Below, piece after piece: positions 33,143-43,044 of a stretch of 64,000 bases of DNA; positions within the stretch are counted from its first letter, which is position 1; every line of letters starts with the position of its first letter. A program made the translations under genes and the position numbers. The stretch is from Paenibacillus sp. AN1007 (GTDB taxonomy: Bacteria; Bacillota; Bacilli; Paenibacillales; Paenibacillaceae): contig NZ_CP159992.1 of the NCBI RefSeq assembly GCF_040702995.1, positions 1,141,501 through 1,205,500 on the forward strand, in the 5' to 3' direction. The notes beneath the pieces were generated by a model. The model was not told the DNA's origin. It saw only the letters and a program-made list of their open reading frames with translations, and made no database searches.

Positions 33143-35980
33143 ATGAATAGCGTTACCTTCCCGATATTAAAAAATAATAAAGAGCTGCTAAGCATTCTTC
33201 AAGACTTTTTTGTTGTGAAGGAGAGAATGGGTTCAGAATCTGATGAATACTTCTATACTTTTTATAATCCTTTTAGATATTTAATAAAACGCCTGATTGA
33301 GAGTGAATTTGCAGCAATTAGGAATTCGACTAAAATTAATTACAATTACTTCGATATCATTCAAGATGAATTTATAAATAAGATTAAAGAAATTTGTTCA
33401 AATATTTTATTAACAGAGTTGAATATTAATCGAGTAACTGGTTCGCTGCTCGGAGAAACAAAAGAAGAACGTTATTCCTTTTTTGTAGAACAAATATTAG
33501 GTTCTAAGAAAGGTTTTTTTGAGATTTTAGAAGTATATTCAGAGTTAGTCCCATTAATAACGATTAATGTAAATCAGATCTTGGAAGAACATGTCTTTAT
33601 ACTTACAAAAATAGAAGAAGATTATGAAGAGATTAAGAATGTTTTTTTTGACAATAATTTCACAATATTAGGGTATAAATTTGGGATGGGTGATTCTCAT
33701 AGAAAAGGAAAAAGTGTAAAAATAATAGAAACTTCTGTTGGGAAGTTTGTATACAAACCTAAGTCACTTAGCTTAGAGAAGCACTTTAATGTACTATTGA
33801 ATTGGATTAATTCTAAAGGGATCACTGATAATCAATATTTAAGGTGTCCGAAACTCATTGATAAACGAGAGTATGGGTGGCAAGAATATGTTAGTAATAG
33901 AGACTTAGAAAGTCAAGATTCGGCTTTTGATTTTTATTATAGACAGGGTATGAATTTAGCTCTTATGTACGTGCTCAATGCTAGTGATTTTCATTATGAA
34001 AATTTAATAGCAGATGAGTCATACCCTGTTCTTATCGATATCGAAACATTTTTTTCAAATATAGAACTTTCTGAAGGGGACGAACTTACGGCTTCATACC
34101 AGTCATCTGTATTGTCTACGATGATGCTTCCTATGGATTATGGAAAGTTATTAGATTTCGAGATAAGTGGATTATCAGGAAAAGATGGACAAGTATCTAA
34201 TATACACACTGATCTACAGTTGATGAATGCTAATAGTGATGAGATGCAGTTTGCCAAAAAACCATTTGTAGTAAAGGGTAAGAAAAATATTCCATCTTTC
34301 AAAGGGGAGAAAAAAGAAGCATTTTATTATGTTGATGAAATCTGCGAGGGGTTTACATATTTATATAATTTAATAAGGTCTTCTAAAGATGAATTTATAA
34401 CGCTTCTTGAAATTTTCAATATGGATGAAATAAGAGTGGTTTTAAGGCCTACTCAAACATATGCTGAGTTTCTTGCAATGTCCAAATATCCTAAATATTT
34501 AGTAAGCAATGAAAAGAGGAAAGAGCTTTTTAATTTATTGTTCGATTCGGATTCTCAAAAGTTCCCCATTGCTGCTATAAAAGAAGAGATAAAAAGTTTG
34601 GAAAATGAAGACGTTCCCTATTTTCATACTTTAATAGGACGTAAATTTTTGAGGATTAATAATATTCAAATGGATGAATATTTTAAAGAATCACCACTCT
34701 CCAATGCAGTTCAGAAAATTCAATCACTAAATAACGCTGATTTGAAATTTCAGGTTAAAATTATCAGTCTATCTCTGAAATTCGAATTAACAAAAGCGGA
34801 TGTTGACTCTAAATATATAGCTCCAGAAGAAACGCTGAAAATACACGTTGAAGACAAAGCTGCTGTTAAGGAACAAATAGATTATTGGGCAGAGCACATA
34901 TTAAAGAATTCTACAAAGCTGCCAAGCGGTCGGATTCAATGGTTTTCACACATCAATGATGGTGATCATAAAGCTAAATTAGGCTACATGATGTACGGTT
35001 TATATGATGGCATTTCAGGAATGTGTATTTTATTTGGTTTGCTTTCTAAATATGTTAATCATGAAAAATATGAACCTTTTTATTTATTATTACTCGAGGA
35101 CATTATAACCAATGAAGAGAAAATACTTGAGCATGAAAATAGTATATGTGGATTTGGTAACACCGCTTCTATTATTTTCACATATCTCTATTTGGGGAAA
35201 TTAAGAAATGAAGAAGCTTTAATATCTAAAGCAGGACAGCTGGCAGTCCGATATTCCAATAAAGTAATACGTATGATCGAACCGGATGAGGTGGAGATCG
35301 ATTTTACGAGTGGGTTAAGCAGTTTGTTGGTGGTTTTGTGCAGAGTCAACAAAAATTCGGAAAATAAAGAATTGAGTAAAAATATAGAAGAGATTGCGCA
35401 GTATATTATAAATGCTGTAAAAGTTGAACTGTCCTCTGGGGAGTACCGTACAGGTTTCGCTCACGGCTATACAGGTATTGCCTTTGCGCTGGATACTGCT
35501 TCAGCACATAGTAATATTCCTCAAGATATAATTGTGGCACTTATCGATATGGAAAACGAGAAATATGATCCAATTATGCACAAGTGGCATGATACTAGGA
35601 AAAATGATAATAAGTATAGTGAGGACTACTGGTGTCAAGGTTCTATAGGTATGTTGTATGCGAGGAGTGTAATGAAATATAATTTACCTGAAAATAAGTT
35701 AATGCTGGAAGAATTGAAAAGTAATTCTGTAAACTCGTATGGAAAGTTTACTAATTATTCCTTGTGTCATGGGTATCTTGGAAATTTCCTGATTCTGAAG
35801 CATAAAGATGTTATAAGTGATAAAGAAATTAATTTCCCCAAAAATGGAGATGCTTACATTGGTGGTTTGGGAGCAGATGCTGAGTCTATGGGGCTGTTCT
35901 TAGGGGAAGCAGGCTTGGTATACTTTTTAATTTCTATCTTAAACGATGATGTTCCTAATATTCTTTATTTAGAAGTTTGA
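33143..35980 (+). CDS. lanM2: Class II lanthionine synthetase LanM2
   Basis: A 945-residue LanM. The dehydratase domain shows 'GMGDSHRKGKSVKIIET', Lys in 'FVYKPKSL' and 'NASDFHYENLIADESYPVLIDIE'. The LanC domain has Cys831 ('WCQGSIG') and Cys875-His876 ('LCHGYLG') as zinc ligands. ATG 33143 is chosen: AAGGAG lies 8 nt upstream, whereas the longest frame would start inside the terminator hairpin. It lies next to the beta peptide and so probably modifies it, as HalM2 does in haloduracin. It is well diverged from LanM1, as expected for peptide-specific enzymes. Confidence 0.93.
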   Translation: MNSVTFPILKNNKELLSILQDFFVVKERMGSESDEYFYTFYNPFRYLIKRLIESEFAAIRNSTKINYNYFDIIQDEFINKIKEICSNILLTELNINRVTGSLLGETKEERYSFFVEQILGSKKGFFEILEVYSELVPLITINVNQILEEHVFILTKIEEDYEEIKNVFFDNNFTILGYKFGMGDSHRKGKSVKIIETSVGKFVYKPKSLSLEKHFNVLLNWINSKGITDNQYLRCPKLIDKREYGWQEYVSNRDLESQDSAFDFYYRQGMNLALMYVLNASDFHYENLIADESYPVLIDIETFFSNIELSEGDELTASYQSSVLSTMMLPMDYGKLLDFEISGLSGKDGQVSNIHTDLQLMNANSDEMQFAKKPFVVKGKKNIPSFKGEKKEAFYYVDEICEGFTYLYNLIRSSKDEFITLLEIFNMDEIRVVLRPTQTYAEFLAMSKYPKYLVSNEKRKELFNLLFDSDSQKFPIAAIKEEIKSLENEDVPYFHTLIGRKFLRINNIQMDEYFKESPLSNAVQKIQSLNNADLKFQVKIISLSLKFELTKADVDSKYIAPEETLKIHVEDKAAVKEQIDYWAEHILKNSTKLPSGRIQWFSHINDGDHKAKLGYMMYGLYDGISGMCILFGLLSKYVNHEKYEPFYLLLLEDIITNEEKILEHENSICGFGNTASIIFTYLYLGKLRNEEALISKAGQLAVRYSNKVIRMIEPDEVEIDFTSGLSSLLVVLCRVNKNSENKELSKNIEEIAQYIINAVKVELSSGEYRTGFAHGYTGIAFALDTASAHSNIPQDIIVALIDMENEKYDPIMHKWHDTRKNDNKYSEDYWCQGSIGMLYARSVMKYNLPENKLMLEELKSNSVNSYGKFTNYSLCHGYLGNFLILKHKDVISDKEINFPKNGDAYIGGLGADAESMGLFLGEAGLVYFLISILNDDVPNILYLEV

Positions 35981-36019
35981 TGCCGTTCATTAATTACTAA
36001 TATATTGGGAGAGCCTAAA

Positions 36020-38155
36020 GTGAAAAGAAGAATAAAGATGGTTGGACAAATCCATCAGACAGAATGTGGATATTCTTGCATAGCCATGATATGTGATTTT
36101 CACAAGTACAGCGTTACTCTTAAAGAATTGAGAGAAATGGGCAAAACAGGCAGAGACGGATTGAGTTTGTTGAATATTATGGAAATCTTCGAGGGGTTGA
36201 ATTTCGAAGCAAAAGTTTTTCAAATTGAAGCAAGTGATACTAAAAGTTTTGGTTTACCCTGCATAGCTTACTGGGAAGAAAATCATTTTGTGGTTATTGA
36301 AAATTTTGATAAAAAAGGGGTTTGGATATTCGATCCAGGATTACCGGATAAGGTTAGAATACCCTATGATGAATTTAACAGCAAATTTAGTAACTACATT
36401 ATAGAAGTTAGCACAACTGAACAGACGGAAGTTCGGAAAAGGGAGAATATATGGAATTCTTATTTTAAGTATATATTTATGAATAAAAGATCCATGATGA
36501 TTTTTTTAATCTCCTCATTATTGTTGTATGGGATAACGCTAATATTAAGTTACTTTATACAAGAGATTATCAATCGGTTAAGTAACGATGGAATTAATAT
36601 AAACAGTATATTAATTGCTGCCTTGTTGGTTGTAGCTTTCCAAACTATTATAAAACTAGTGCAGGGAAAATCAGTATTATATATTAATAATAATGTCGAT
36701 CATAAATTCATGGACGATTTCTTTTCTCATCTATTGAAACTGCCGTATCACTTTTTTCAATTTCGTTCATCAGGAGATATTTTATATAGTGCTTCCAGCA
36801 TAAGGATTATTAGGAGTACACTCTCGACAGAAGTGATTACAAGCGCAATGAATTTATTTTTTCTTGCTTTTATGATTGTCTATATGTTTTTTTTCTCCCC
36901 AACGATCGCATTGTTTTGTTGTGTTTTAATTATAATATACAGCTTACTTTTGCTAGTTAATAGGACGTATTTATCTAAATTCACTAATAATGAAGTAATG
37001 AATACTTCGAAGCTGCAATCCTATCAAAATGAAATGATATTTAATATGTTTTCCATAAAAATCAACGGGATTGAATCAAAAGTTTATATGGAATGGAAGA
37101 AAAAATTAGATAATTTCATTGCATCGATTAAAGCAAAAGAAAATTATTCGAATTACATGCAAACTTTAATAGGGGCATTTGAAACTGCTTCTCCATTACT
37201 TGTTATTGGACTAGGAGGCTATCTTTATTTTCAAGGGACAATCAACATTGGAGTAGTTGTAATGCTGTATTCTTTATCTATTCAATTATTTGGTATATGT
37301 AAGTCTTTATTTCAGCTATATTCTTCTTTTGTTGCATCAACTTTGTATTTAAATAGAGTCCATGATGTTTTGGTTGAGGACGAAGAAATAGGAAACCGAG
37401 AGGGGATAAAGCCTGAATTAAAAGGAAATATATGCCTCGATAATATAAGCTACAAATATGGAAAAAGAAATGTTTTGAATGGAATAACATTACAAATAAA
37501 CGCTGGAGAAAAAGTTGCGTTAGTTGGAGAAAGTGGGAGTGGAAAAAGTACATTAGCTAAAATTATAGTTGGGCTGTACCCACCAACCTCCGGAAACGTG
37601 TACTTTGATGGATATGACAGTCTTGAGATGGAGACCAGTTATTTGAAAAGTTTAATTGGAGTCGTTCCACAGGAAATTACTCTTTTTAACAAAAGTATAA
37701 AAGAAAATATTATACTCCATGGTGACGTGGTAGACGAGGAACATTTAATCAATATCTCTAGAAAAACTAACATTTACAATGATATTATGAGTATGCCTAT
37801 GAAGTTTAACACATTAATATCTGAGTCAGGTACCAATTTATCGGGTGGACAAAGGCAGAGAATTGCTATTGCAAGAGCACTTATAAATAATCCTAAATTC
37901 ATCGTTTTTGATGAAGCGACAAGTTCATTGGACTATAAAAATGAAAAGCAAATTGATGATTATCTAAAAGAGATCCATTGCACTAGAATCATTATCTCAC
38001 ATAAGATTTCATCAATTCGAGATGCGGATAAGATTATTGTATTGAAAAATGGAGAAATTGAGGATATTGGCAATCATGAATATTTGTTAGAAAACAATGA
38101 TTTTTATAGAAATTATTTCGATTTGCTAAATTCGACCTCGATAATGTACCAGTAG
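36020..38155 (+). CDS. lanT2: Lantibiotic peptidase-ABC exporter LanT2
   Basis: A 711-residue LanT, from GTG 36020 with GGGAGAG upstream. C39 peptidase residues: Cys16 ('TECGYSC'), His89 ('ENHFVVIEN') and Asp105 ('IFDPGLP'). Six membrane spans follow, then Walker A 'GESGSGKST', signature 'LSGGQRQR', Walker B 'IVFDEATSSLD'. It follows lanM2 by 39 nt. A second LanT in a two-peptide cluster is unusual; this one may prefer the GA-type leader of lanA2. Confidence 0.93.
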   Translation: MKRRIKMVGQIHQTECGYSCIAMICDFHKYSVTLKELREMGKTGRDGLSLLNIMEIFEGLNFEAKVFQIEASDTKSFGLPCIAYWEENHFVVIENFDKKGVWIFDPGLPDKVRIPYDEFNSKFSNYIIEVSTTEQTEVRKRENIWNSYFKYIFMNKRSMMIFLISSLLLYGITLILSYFIQEIINRLSNDGININSILIAALLVVAFQTIIKLVQGKSVLYINNNVDHKFMDDFFSHLLKLPYHFFQFRSSGDILYSASSIRIIRSTLSTEVITSAMNLFFLAFMIVYMFFFSPTIALFCCVLIIIYSLLLLVNRTYLSKFTNNEVMNTSKLQSYQNEMIFNMFSIKINGIESKVYMEWKKKLDNFIASIKAKENYSNYMQTLIGAFETASPLLVIGLGGYLYFQGTINIGVVVMLYSLSIQLFGICKSLFQLYSSFVASTLYLNRVHDVLVEDEEIGNREGIKPELKGNICLDNISYKYGKRNVLNGITLQINAGEKVALVGESGSGKSTLAKIIVGLYPPTSGNVYFDGYDSLEMETSYLKSLIGVVPQEITLFNKSIKENIILHGDVVDEEHLINISRKTNIYNDIMSMPMKFNTLISESGTNLSGGQRQRIAIARALINNPKFIVFDEATSSLDYKNEKQIDDYLKEIHCTRIIISHKISSIRDADKIIVLKNGEIEDIGNHEYLLENNDFYRNYFDLLNSTSIMYQ

Positions 38156-38236
38156 AAAAAGATTGAAACCTATCAATTACCTCTCCTAATCGTTTACAAT
38201 AAGGTATTGATGCAGTGAATAAAGGAGCGTTTACGC

Positions 38237-38905
38237 ATGGCAAAACAAAAATATTATGTTGTATGGGAAGGAAAGCAGCCGGGCGTATATGCAACATGGG
38301 CGGAATGCAAAGCACAGACGGATCAGTATGCCGGAGCCAAATATAAATCGTACGAATCGAGAGAAGCAGCCGAAGCGGCGTACCGTGCGGGTTGGAAAGG
38401 GAACTGGGGTTCAAGTGCGGGAGGAGCAGGCGGTGCTTCGAAGTCCAAGTCGAAGGCCAGCAGCAGCAGTAGAAGTGCCGGGATGGAAACATCGGAGGAA
38501 ATTGAGTATGACAGCATCTCCGTTGATGTAGGGACACGCGGTAATCCAGGACCAGTCGAATACAAAGGGGTGGATACCCGCACAGGTGAGGTGCTTTTTT
38601 CCGTTGGACCAATCTCGAAAGGCACCAATAATCTGGGTGAATTTCTGGCTATTGTGCATGCACTGGCTCATCTTAAAAAAGAAGGCAGCAGCAAAACGGT
38701 ATACACCGATTCGGTTAATGCAATGAAGTGGCTTAAACAGAAGAAAGTCGCCACAACTCTGCCGCGGGACAGCTCGACTGAGGAGATCTGGTTGATGATT
38801 GATCGGGCTGAGCAGTGGCTTCGTTCAAATACGTATACCAATAAAGTGCTGAAATGGCAAACGAAACAATGGGGTGAAATCAAGGCGGACTACGGCCGGA
38901 AGTAA
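38237..38905 (+). CDS. rnhA: Ribonuclease HI with N-terminal hybrid-binding domain
   Basis: A 222-residue RNase H1, which cuts RNA in RNA:DNA hybrids. Residues 1-52 are the hybrid-binding (caulimovirus/viroplasmin-type) domain: 'KYYVVWEGKQPGVYATWAECKAQ' and 'YKSYESREAAEAAY'. A Gly/Ser/Lys linker (56-82) follows, then the catalytic domain with Asp97, Glu135 and Asp158 as metal ligands and a last Asp near residue 219. AAAGGAG precedes the ATG. Host-like GC content marks the end of the lantibiotic island. Confidence 0.9.
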   Translation: MAKQKYYVVWEGKQPGVYATWAECKAQTDQYAGAKYKSYESREAAEAAYRAGWKGNWGSSAGGAGGASKSKSKASSSSRSAGMETSEEIEYDSISVDVGTRGNPGPVEYKGVDTRTGEVLFSVGPISKGTNNLGEFLAIVHALAHLKKEGSSKTVYTDSVNAMKWLKQKKVATTLPRDSSTEEIWLMIDRAEQWLRSNTYTNKVLKWQTKQWGEIKADYGRK

Positions 38906-39012
38906 CACATTTTATCCCTTCAAAAAAAGAACCAGGCTTGTCTATTAGAATCGATATTTACAATTTCCAATTTCCATTCTATAATCATCAGCATATGATA
39001 AGTCGCACATAT

Positions 39013-39048
39013 GGAGGAGCCTGTCATTCACAGGCCCTCCTTATCTTT
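39013..39048 (+). terminator. Hairpin after rnhA
   Basis: GGAGGAGCCTGT pairs with ACAGGCCCTCC around CATTC, followed by TTATCTTTT. Probable terminator of rnhA. Confidence 0.7.
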
Positions 39049-39115
39049 TAGGCCGGGGATTGTCCCGGTCTATCACTGGAAAAGGTGATATGAGTACACA
39101 TTGCAGGAGGCAGAC

Positions 39116-39985
39116 ATGAGTTCCATTTATAGAAGTGAAGAAGGAAAGAGCAGTATTCTCGAAGAGTACGAAATTTATTTGAGTGAGTTGGGTGAAGGAT
39201 TTACAAGAGAGTATGTGGAGACACGTTTCGGAAAAACGCATGTTTTGTTAACCGGACCGGAAGGTGGCAAGCCATTATTTATTCTTCAGGGCGGCAATTG
39301 TGTGAATCCGATGACACTGTCCTGGTTCTCTTCCTTATTCCAATCCTATCGGATCATTGCACCGGATACGATTGGCCATCCCGGGTACAGCGAGGAAGCG
39401 AGCATCTCGGCACGTTTTGACAGCTTGGCCTTGTGGGTATCCGATCTACTGGACCATTACCAGATCGAACAAAGTGCATTTATTGGTCCCTCTTTTGGCG
39501 GCGGCATTATTCTTCGACTGGCTACTTATATCCCAGAGCGCATTGCATGTTCGGTTTTGGTGGCGCCAGCGGGTCTCGCTCTCAATTCGAGAATGAAAAC
39601 TGCTCATGATATTACACTTCCACTCGTCAAGTACCGTATGACTTCTTCGCCAGCTTCTTTGCAAAAGATCACGGATAATCTGTCATGCCATTGTATGAAG
39701 GAAGCAGATAAAAACTTGATTGGTAAAATTTTCAAATACGTCAGTCTGGAGCAGGATTTGCCTAAACTTGCGGAACGAGAAGAGCTTATCAACTATAACT
39801 CGCCGACACTGCTGCTGGTAGGGGAGAAGGATGTCTATTTCCCGGGGGATAAATGCATTGATCGTGCCCGTCAGATTATTCCGAACGTACAGGCAATCAA
39901 GTATGATACAGGGCATTTTCCGTCTCAGGATGTGCTGCAGGAGATGAATGCCGAAATTCAGCAATTTTTAAGCAGGCACTACTAG
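39116..39985 (+). CDS. Alpha/beta hydrolase
   Basis: A 289-residue alpha/beta hydrolase with nucleophile Ser126 in 'GPSFGGG', 'FILQGGNCVNPMTLSW' as oxyanion region, Asp in 'LVGEKDVYFPGD' and His in 'DTGHFPSQD'. Start 39116 has AGGAGG 5 nt upstream; the earlier TTG 39101 lies before that site. The context gives no clue to its substrate. Confidence 0.8.
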   Translation: MSSIYRSEEGKSSILEEYEIYLSELGEGFTREYVETRFGKTHVLLTGPEGGKPLFILQGGNCVNPMTLSWFSSLFQSYRIIAPDTIGHPGYSEEASISARFDSLALWVSDLLDHYQIEQSAFIGPSFGGGIILRLATYIPERIACSVLVAPAGLALNSRMKTAHDITLPLVKYRMTSSPASLQKITDNLSCHCMKEADKNLIGKIFKYVSLEQDLPKLAEREELINYNSPTLLLVGEKDVYFPGDKCIDRARQIIPNVQAIKYDTGHFPSQDVLQEMNAEIQQFLSRHY

Positions 39986-40325
39986 AAGCAGTACCGATTG
40001 TTTGCAAAATGACTTAGAAAGATCAATAAAACGCAGCGTTGAGAACACGGGGCAGTTCGCATTTTTGCGAATGAATTAAAGAAACTGCCCCTTCTGTCGA
40101 TACTATGTATAGAAGAGTGTGCAGACACATCTTCGGACTGGATTATGGAAGCTTGAACGAATGAAGACTTTCTACGAAGAAATGTTTCAAACTTCGTGAT
40201 TTGGTTTATATAGATGGTTGGCGATGAACGGCCATCCGGTTGGACTCATCCATGATGAGTTGATGGATCAATAACAAAGTCATGCGGCAAGTCTTCCGAT
40301 CGACAAGGTTGAAAAGAGGTTTGTT
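39986..40325. other. Intergenic region with terminator
   Basis: 340 nt with no credible gene. GGGGCAGTT (40049-40057) pairs with AACTGCCCC (40083-40091), enclosing a second hairpin TTCGCA/TGCGAA, followed by TTCTGTC: a probable terminator of the hydrolase gene. The rest is the upstream region of the kinase. Confidence 0.55.
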
Positions 40326-41315
40326 ATGAGAAAAGATAATTGGAATATGGCACTGCAGCGCAATGTCATTTTAAATGATACATATCAGGTACGGCAGGTT
40401 CTGACCTGCAGTGAGCTGGCGATTGTGTATGTTGGACGGAATCGGCATACAGGTACAAAAGTGGCCATCAAGGAGTTTTTCCCTGAGCGAATCGCTGCAC
40501 GTCAGACGGATAAACGCAGGGTGTACTGTGCATCCCGAGGATATGGCGGACAATTTCAGGAATTGCTGTCTGCGTTTCTTCAGGAAGGGGAGCTGCTGTC
40601 CTCGCTAAACCATCCGCACATTATTTCGTATGTGGATCACTTTGAGGCTAATGATACCGGGTACCTGGTCACGGAATACTGTACCGGCTTGATGCTGACA
40701 GATTATTTGAATGAGCGCAACCATGCACTTCAGGCAGAATTTATTACAGATACGCTGCTGCCGCTGGTGGACACACTGGATTACATACATAAACAAGGCA
40801 TTCTTCATCGGGATGTCAAACCATCCAATGTGATGGTGATGGAAGATGGTACGCCGAAGCTGCTGGACTTTGGTTCAGCTGTCCGCTGGCCGACACAGAC
40901 CGGAATCAAGCAGGCTATTTTCACCTCCAAAGGATATTCGCCGCTTGAGTTTTATTCAGAAAGATCCGTGCAAGGGCCGATGTCAGATATTTATAGTCTG
41001 TCCGCCCTGCTTCATTACTGGACCTGTGGTCAGCCGCCGATGGATGTTAAGCAGCGATTGTTCCAGGATGAACTGCCATCGGTGCGCAAACACAATGAAT
41101 ATGTGAATCCATGGCTTGCCCGGGTCATTCATTGGGGGCTAGTGGTTCGATCGGAGAAGCGCTGCACCTCTCTGTCCTGGGTGAGAAGATCACTGCGTGT
41201 TCAGGCTTTGGTGTGGAAGGTTCGCAAGCCTGGGCCAGTGGAGTGGCTGCTCGAAGAGAACGAGCATACTCAGGTCTACGAGCCGGAGCCGAAGAACCAA
41301 CATGAGACGGCCTGA
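40326..41315 (+). CDS. Serine/threonine protein kinase
   Basis: A 329-residue Hanks-type kinase without membrane span. Catalytic loop 'ILHRDVKPSNVMV', 'LLDFGSA' for the DFG magnesium motif, VAIK lysine in 'TKVAIKEFF', and an activation end 'YSPLEFY' in place of APE. The Gly-rich loop is degenerate ('LTCSELAIVYVGR'). The last ~45 residues are Arg/Trp-rich and unlike the usual kinase end; an alternative frame is open there, so a late frameshift cannot be excluded. AAAGAGG precedes the ATG. No phosphatase or PASTA domain is nearby. Confidence 0.82.
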   Translation: MRKDNWNMALQRNVILNDTYQVRQVLTCSELAIVYVGRNRHTGTKVAIKEFFPERIAARQTDKRRVYCASRGYGGQFQELLSAFLQEGELLSSLNHPHIISYVDHFEANDTGYLVTEYCTGLMLTDYLNERNHALQAEFITDTLLPLVDTLDYIHKQGILHRDVKPSNVMVMEDGTPKLLDFGSAVRWPTQTGIKQAIFTSKGYSPLEFYSERSVQGPMSDIYSLSALLHYWTCGQPPMDVKQRLFQDELPSVRKHNEYVNPWLARVIHWGLVVRSEKRCTSLSWVRRSLRVQALVWKVRKPGPVEWLLEENEHTQVYEPEPKNQHETA

Positions 41316-41379
41316 CCGTGGTGAGTTTCAATGAAAGCGGAGTAAGACTGTGTTGCGTATAGCTGTGGTGTTTAAAGGA

Positions 41380-41419
41380 GACCAAATCGACTCTATCTGC
41401 AGAGAAGATTTGGTTTTTT
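41380..41419 (+). terminator. Intrinsic terminator after kinase gene
   Basis: ACCAAATC/GATTTGGT arms with inner CTCT/AGAG pairs, followed by TTTTTT. It isolates the following four-gene operon from the kinase. Confidence 0.8.
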
Positions 41420-41496
41420 ACTATTTTGGGTTTTACTATAATAAAGGTAGAGTTAATCTAGTATAAGCACGTTGGAGGAAAGAGGGTTGTGAACGA

Positions 41497-42078
41497 ATGG
41501 AGTTTGAATTTCATGTTACCCTAAGTGATCTGAGCCAGCAGGAAAAAGAAATCTTTATCCGTATCTGCAGCGAAGAGAATGTAAAACCGGTCCTGATCGA
41601 GCTCGATCAGGGAGAGCACATCCATCAACCCATGATTACGAGCATTGTCCATAGCGAGGATTTTCAGGATGTACAGCGTGTCATTGAAGAGATTTCAATA
41701 ACATTTAGGAATAACGGGTTTACTGTGGTACGTACAAAAGTAGAGATACCGGCTAAGGAGGAACGGTTTTTCAAACAACCGATGGTGCCTCAGTCCAGAC
41801 CCTATTTTGAATGGCATGGTAAAGTGCAGGTGGATGATGTGCACAGACTGAAGCAAATATGTGCGGGTACAGGCGGTCATATCTCCCGTAATTCTCTTCA
41901 TAAGGATGGTAGTATCCGATTTGTGACTGTGCGAGAATATGAACATGCGGATCACTTTTATCGTAGCGTCGAGGAAATTCATAACATTTTGCAAAGCAAT
42001 CAAATTGAACTGATCAAGCAACAATATGAGCTGTGTATATATGATAGTCGGGAAGAGTTGGATCGGGGCTGGATCTGA
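41497..42078 (+). CDS. Protein of unknown function, first gene of RNA-enzyme operon
   Basis: A 193-residue soluble protein with two similar halves: each has a beta strand pair, an 'I.E.DQGEHIHQPMIT' or 'GHISRNSLHKDGSIRFVT' stretch and a helix 'VQRVIEEI' / 'HFYRSVEEIHNIL'. This suggests an internal duplication of a ~95-residue ferredoxin-like fold. No catalytic motif was recognised. GGAGGAAAGAGGG lies upstream. It precedes the nucleotidyltransferase by 44 nt, and could be its partner or antitoxin; this is inference. Confidence 0.6.
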   Translation: MEFEFHVTLSDLSQQEKEIFIRICSEENVKPVLIELDQGEHIHQPMITSIVHSEDFQDVQRVIEEISITFRNNGFTVVRTKVEIPAKEERFFKQPMVPQSRPYFEWHGKVQVDDVHRLKQICAGTGGHISRNSLHKDGSIRFVTVREYEHADHFYRSVEEIHNILQSNQIELIKQQYELCIYDSREELDRGWI

Positions 42079-42122
42079 TTGAACCAGCTTGATGTGTTTA
42101 AGATAAGATTGGAGGAAAAGTT

Positions 42123-43028
42123 GTGACGAGAAACGGGAATGACATACCCATCCATTGCTTCAATGAAGACGAGAGATTAATTATTGTTTTGGAAGCGCTA
42201 TTGAAACGGGCTGCGCTAGTCCATTCATCCTTTATTTTGAAAGGTAGCCTGTTAACGAGACAGTACTTGGATAATCCAAGTCTGCGCTATGCTGAGGATA
42301 TCGACTTTTTGTATAAAGGTACGATTGAACATGCGGATCAGGCCAAGCAGATTTTTACGGATTGGATGATTCAGGTGACTGAACTTGATCTGAATGATGG
42401 AGTCCATTTTCGCAGCTTTCGGGAGAATGCATTCTGGCGTGAAATTGATTACGCAATGGATGATGACTTTCCAACGGTGAATACCGATATTGCCTATGCG
42501 ATCCAGAGTGAGTCCAGTGAAGGGAATCGGTACGAAGATGAGCTTTTTCTTGATATTTCATTTAATCTGAAGCTGGATGCAGAGCCTGTGGAGTTAAACT
42601 ACCAACCGTTAAGAGGTGAGCCTTTTGTAGTTCCCTACACAGTTCAGCTGTCCACTCAAGTCGCTTGGAAGCTGCATCAGACGATTGTGAGACCGAGGTT
42701 TAAGGATCTATATGATCTGCAGTATCTCGTATCTCACCTGTCCTATGACAACCAGGCTGTAGAAGATACGTTACAGACCCTCGTTAATGAATGCAGCATG
42801 ACGGCTAGGATTACGAGTGAAGATATGAAGAAAATATTAGTCGAAGATTTGCATCCACTGTATCAAGGTCTGGAAAATGATTATCTATTGAAGCAGCTTG
42901 CAGGGGATCGGGTACCTGAAATTTATTTTATGGAAGTTGCTACTCGCTTGCGAAAAGCGCTGAATCGTGCGGGTATCCATCAAGAGTCTTTCAAACATCT
43001 GCCGTCCCCGATATGGAATAAAGGATAG
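42123..43028 (+). CDS. AbiEii/AbiGii-type nucleotidyltransferase
   Basis: A 301-residue member of the AbiEii/MenT nucleotidyltransferase family. 'FILKGSLLTRQYL' holds the GS motif (Gly41-Ser42), 'RYAEDIDFLY' the metal-binding Asp59/Asp61, and 'KLHQTIVRPRFKDLYDLQYL' the family's conserved Lys-Asp-Tyr-Asp block. Toxins of this family transfer nucleotides to tRNA ends and are held in check by an AbiEi-type antitoxin. No AbiEi gene is visible here, so the protein may be a non-toxic relative or be paired with a neighbour. AAGATTGGAGGAAAAG precedes the GTG start. Confidence 0.8.
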   Translation: MTRNGNDIPIHCFNEDERLIIVLEALLKRAALVHSSFILKGSLLTRQYLDNPSLRYAEDIDFLYKGTIEHADQAKQIFTDWMIQVTELDLNDGVHFRSFRENAFWREIDYAMDDDFPTVNTDIAYAIQSESSEGNRYEDELFLDISFNLKLDAEPVELNYQPLRGEPFVVPYTVQLSTQVAWKLHQTIVRPRFKDLYDLQYLVSHLSYDNQAVEDTLQTLVNECSMTARITSEDMKKILVEDLHPLYQGLENDYLLKQLAGDRVPEIYFMEVATRLRKALNRAGIHQESFKHLPSPIWNKG

Positions 43029-43044
43029 AACGGAGAATATGGAT

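Noticed and set aside
41100..41315. Frameshift at the end of the kinase gene
   Set aside because: A second open frame exists, but the in-frame end continues to a normal stop, and the kinase core is complete; not enough to call it broken.
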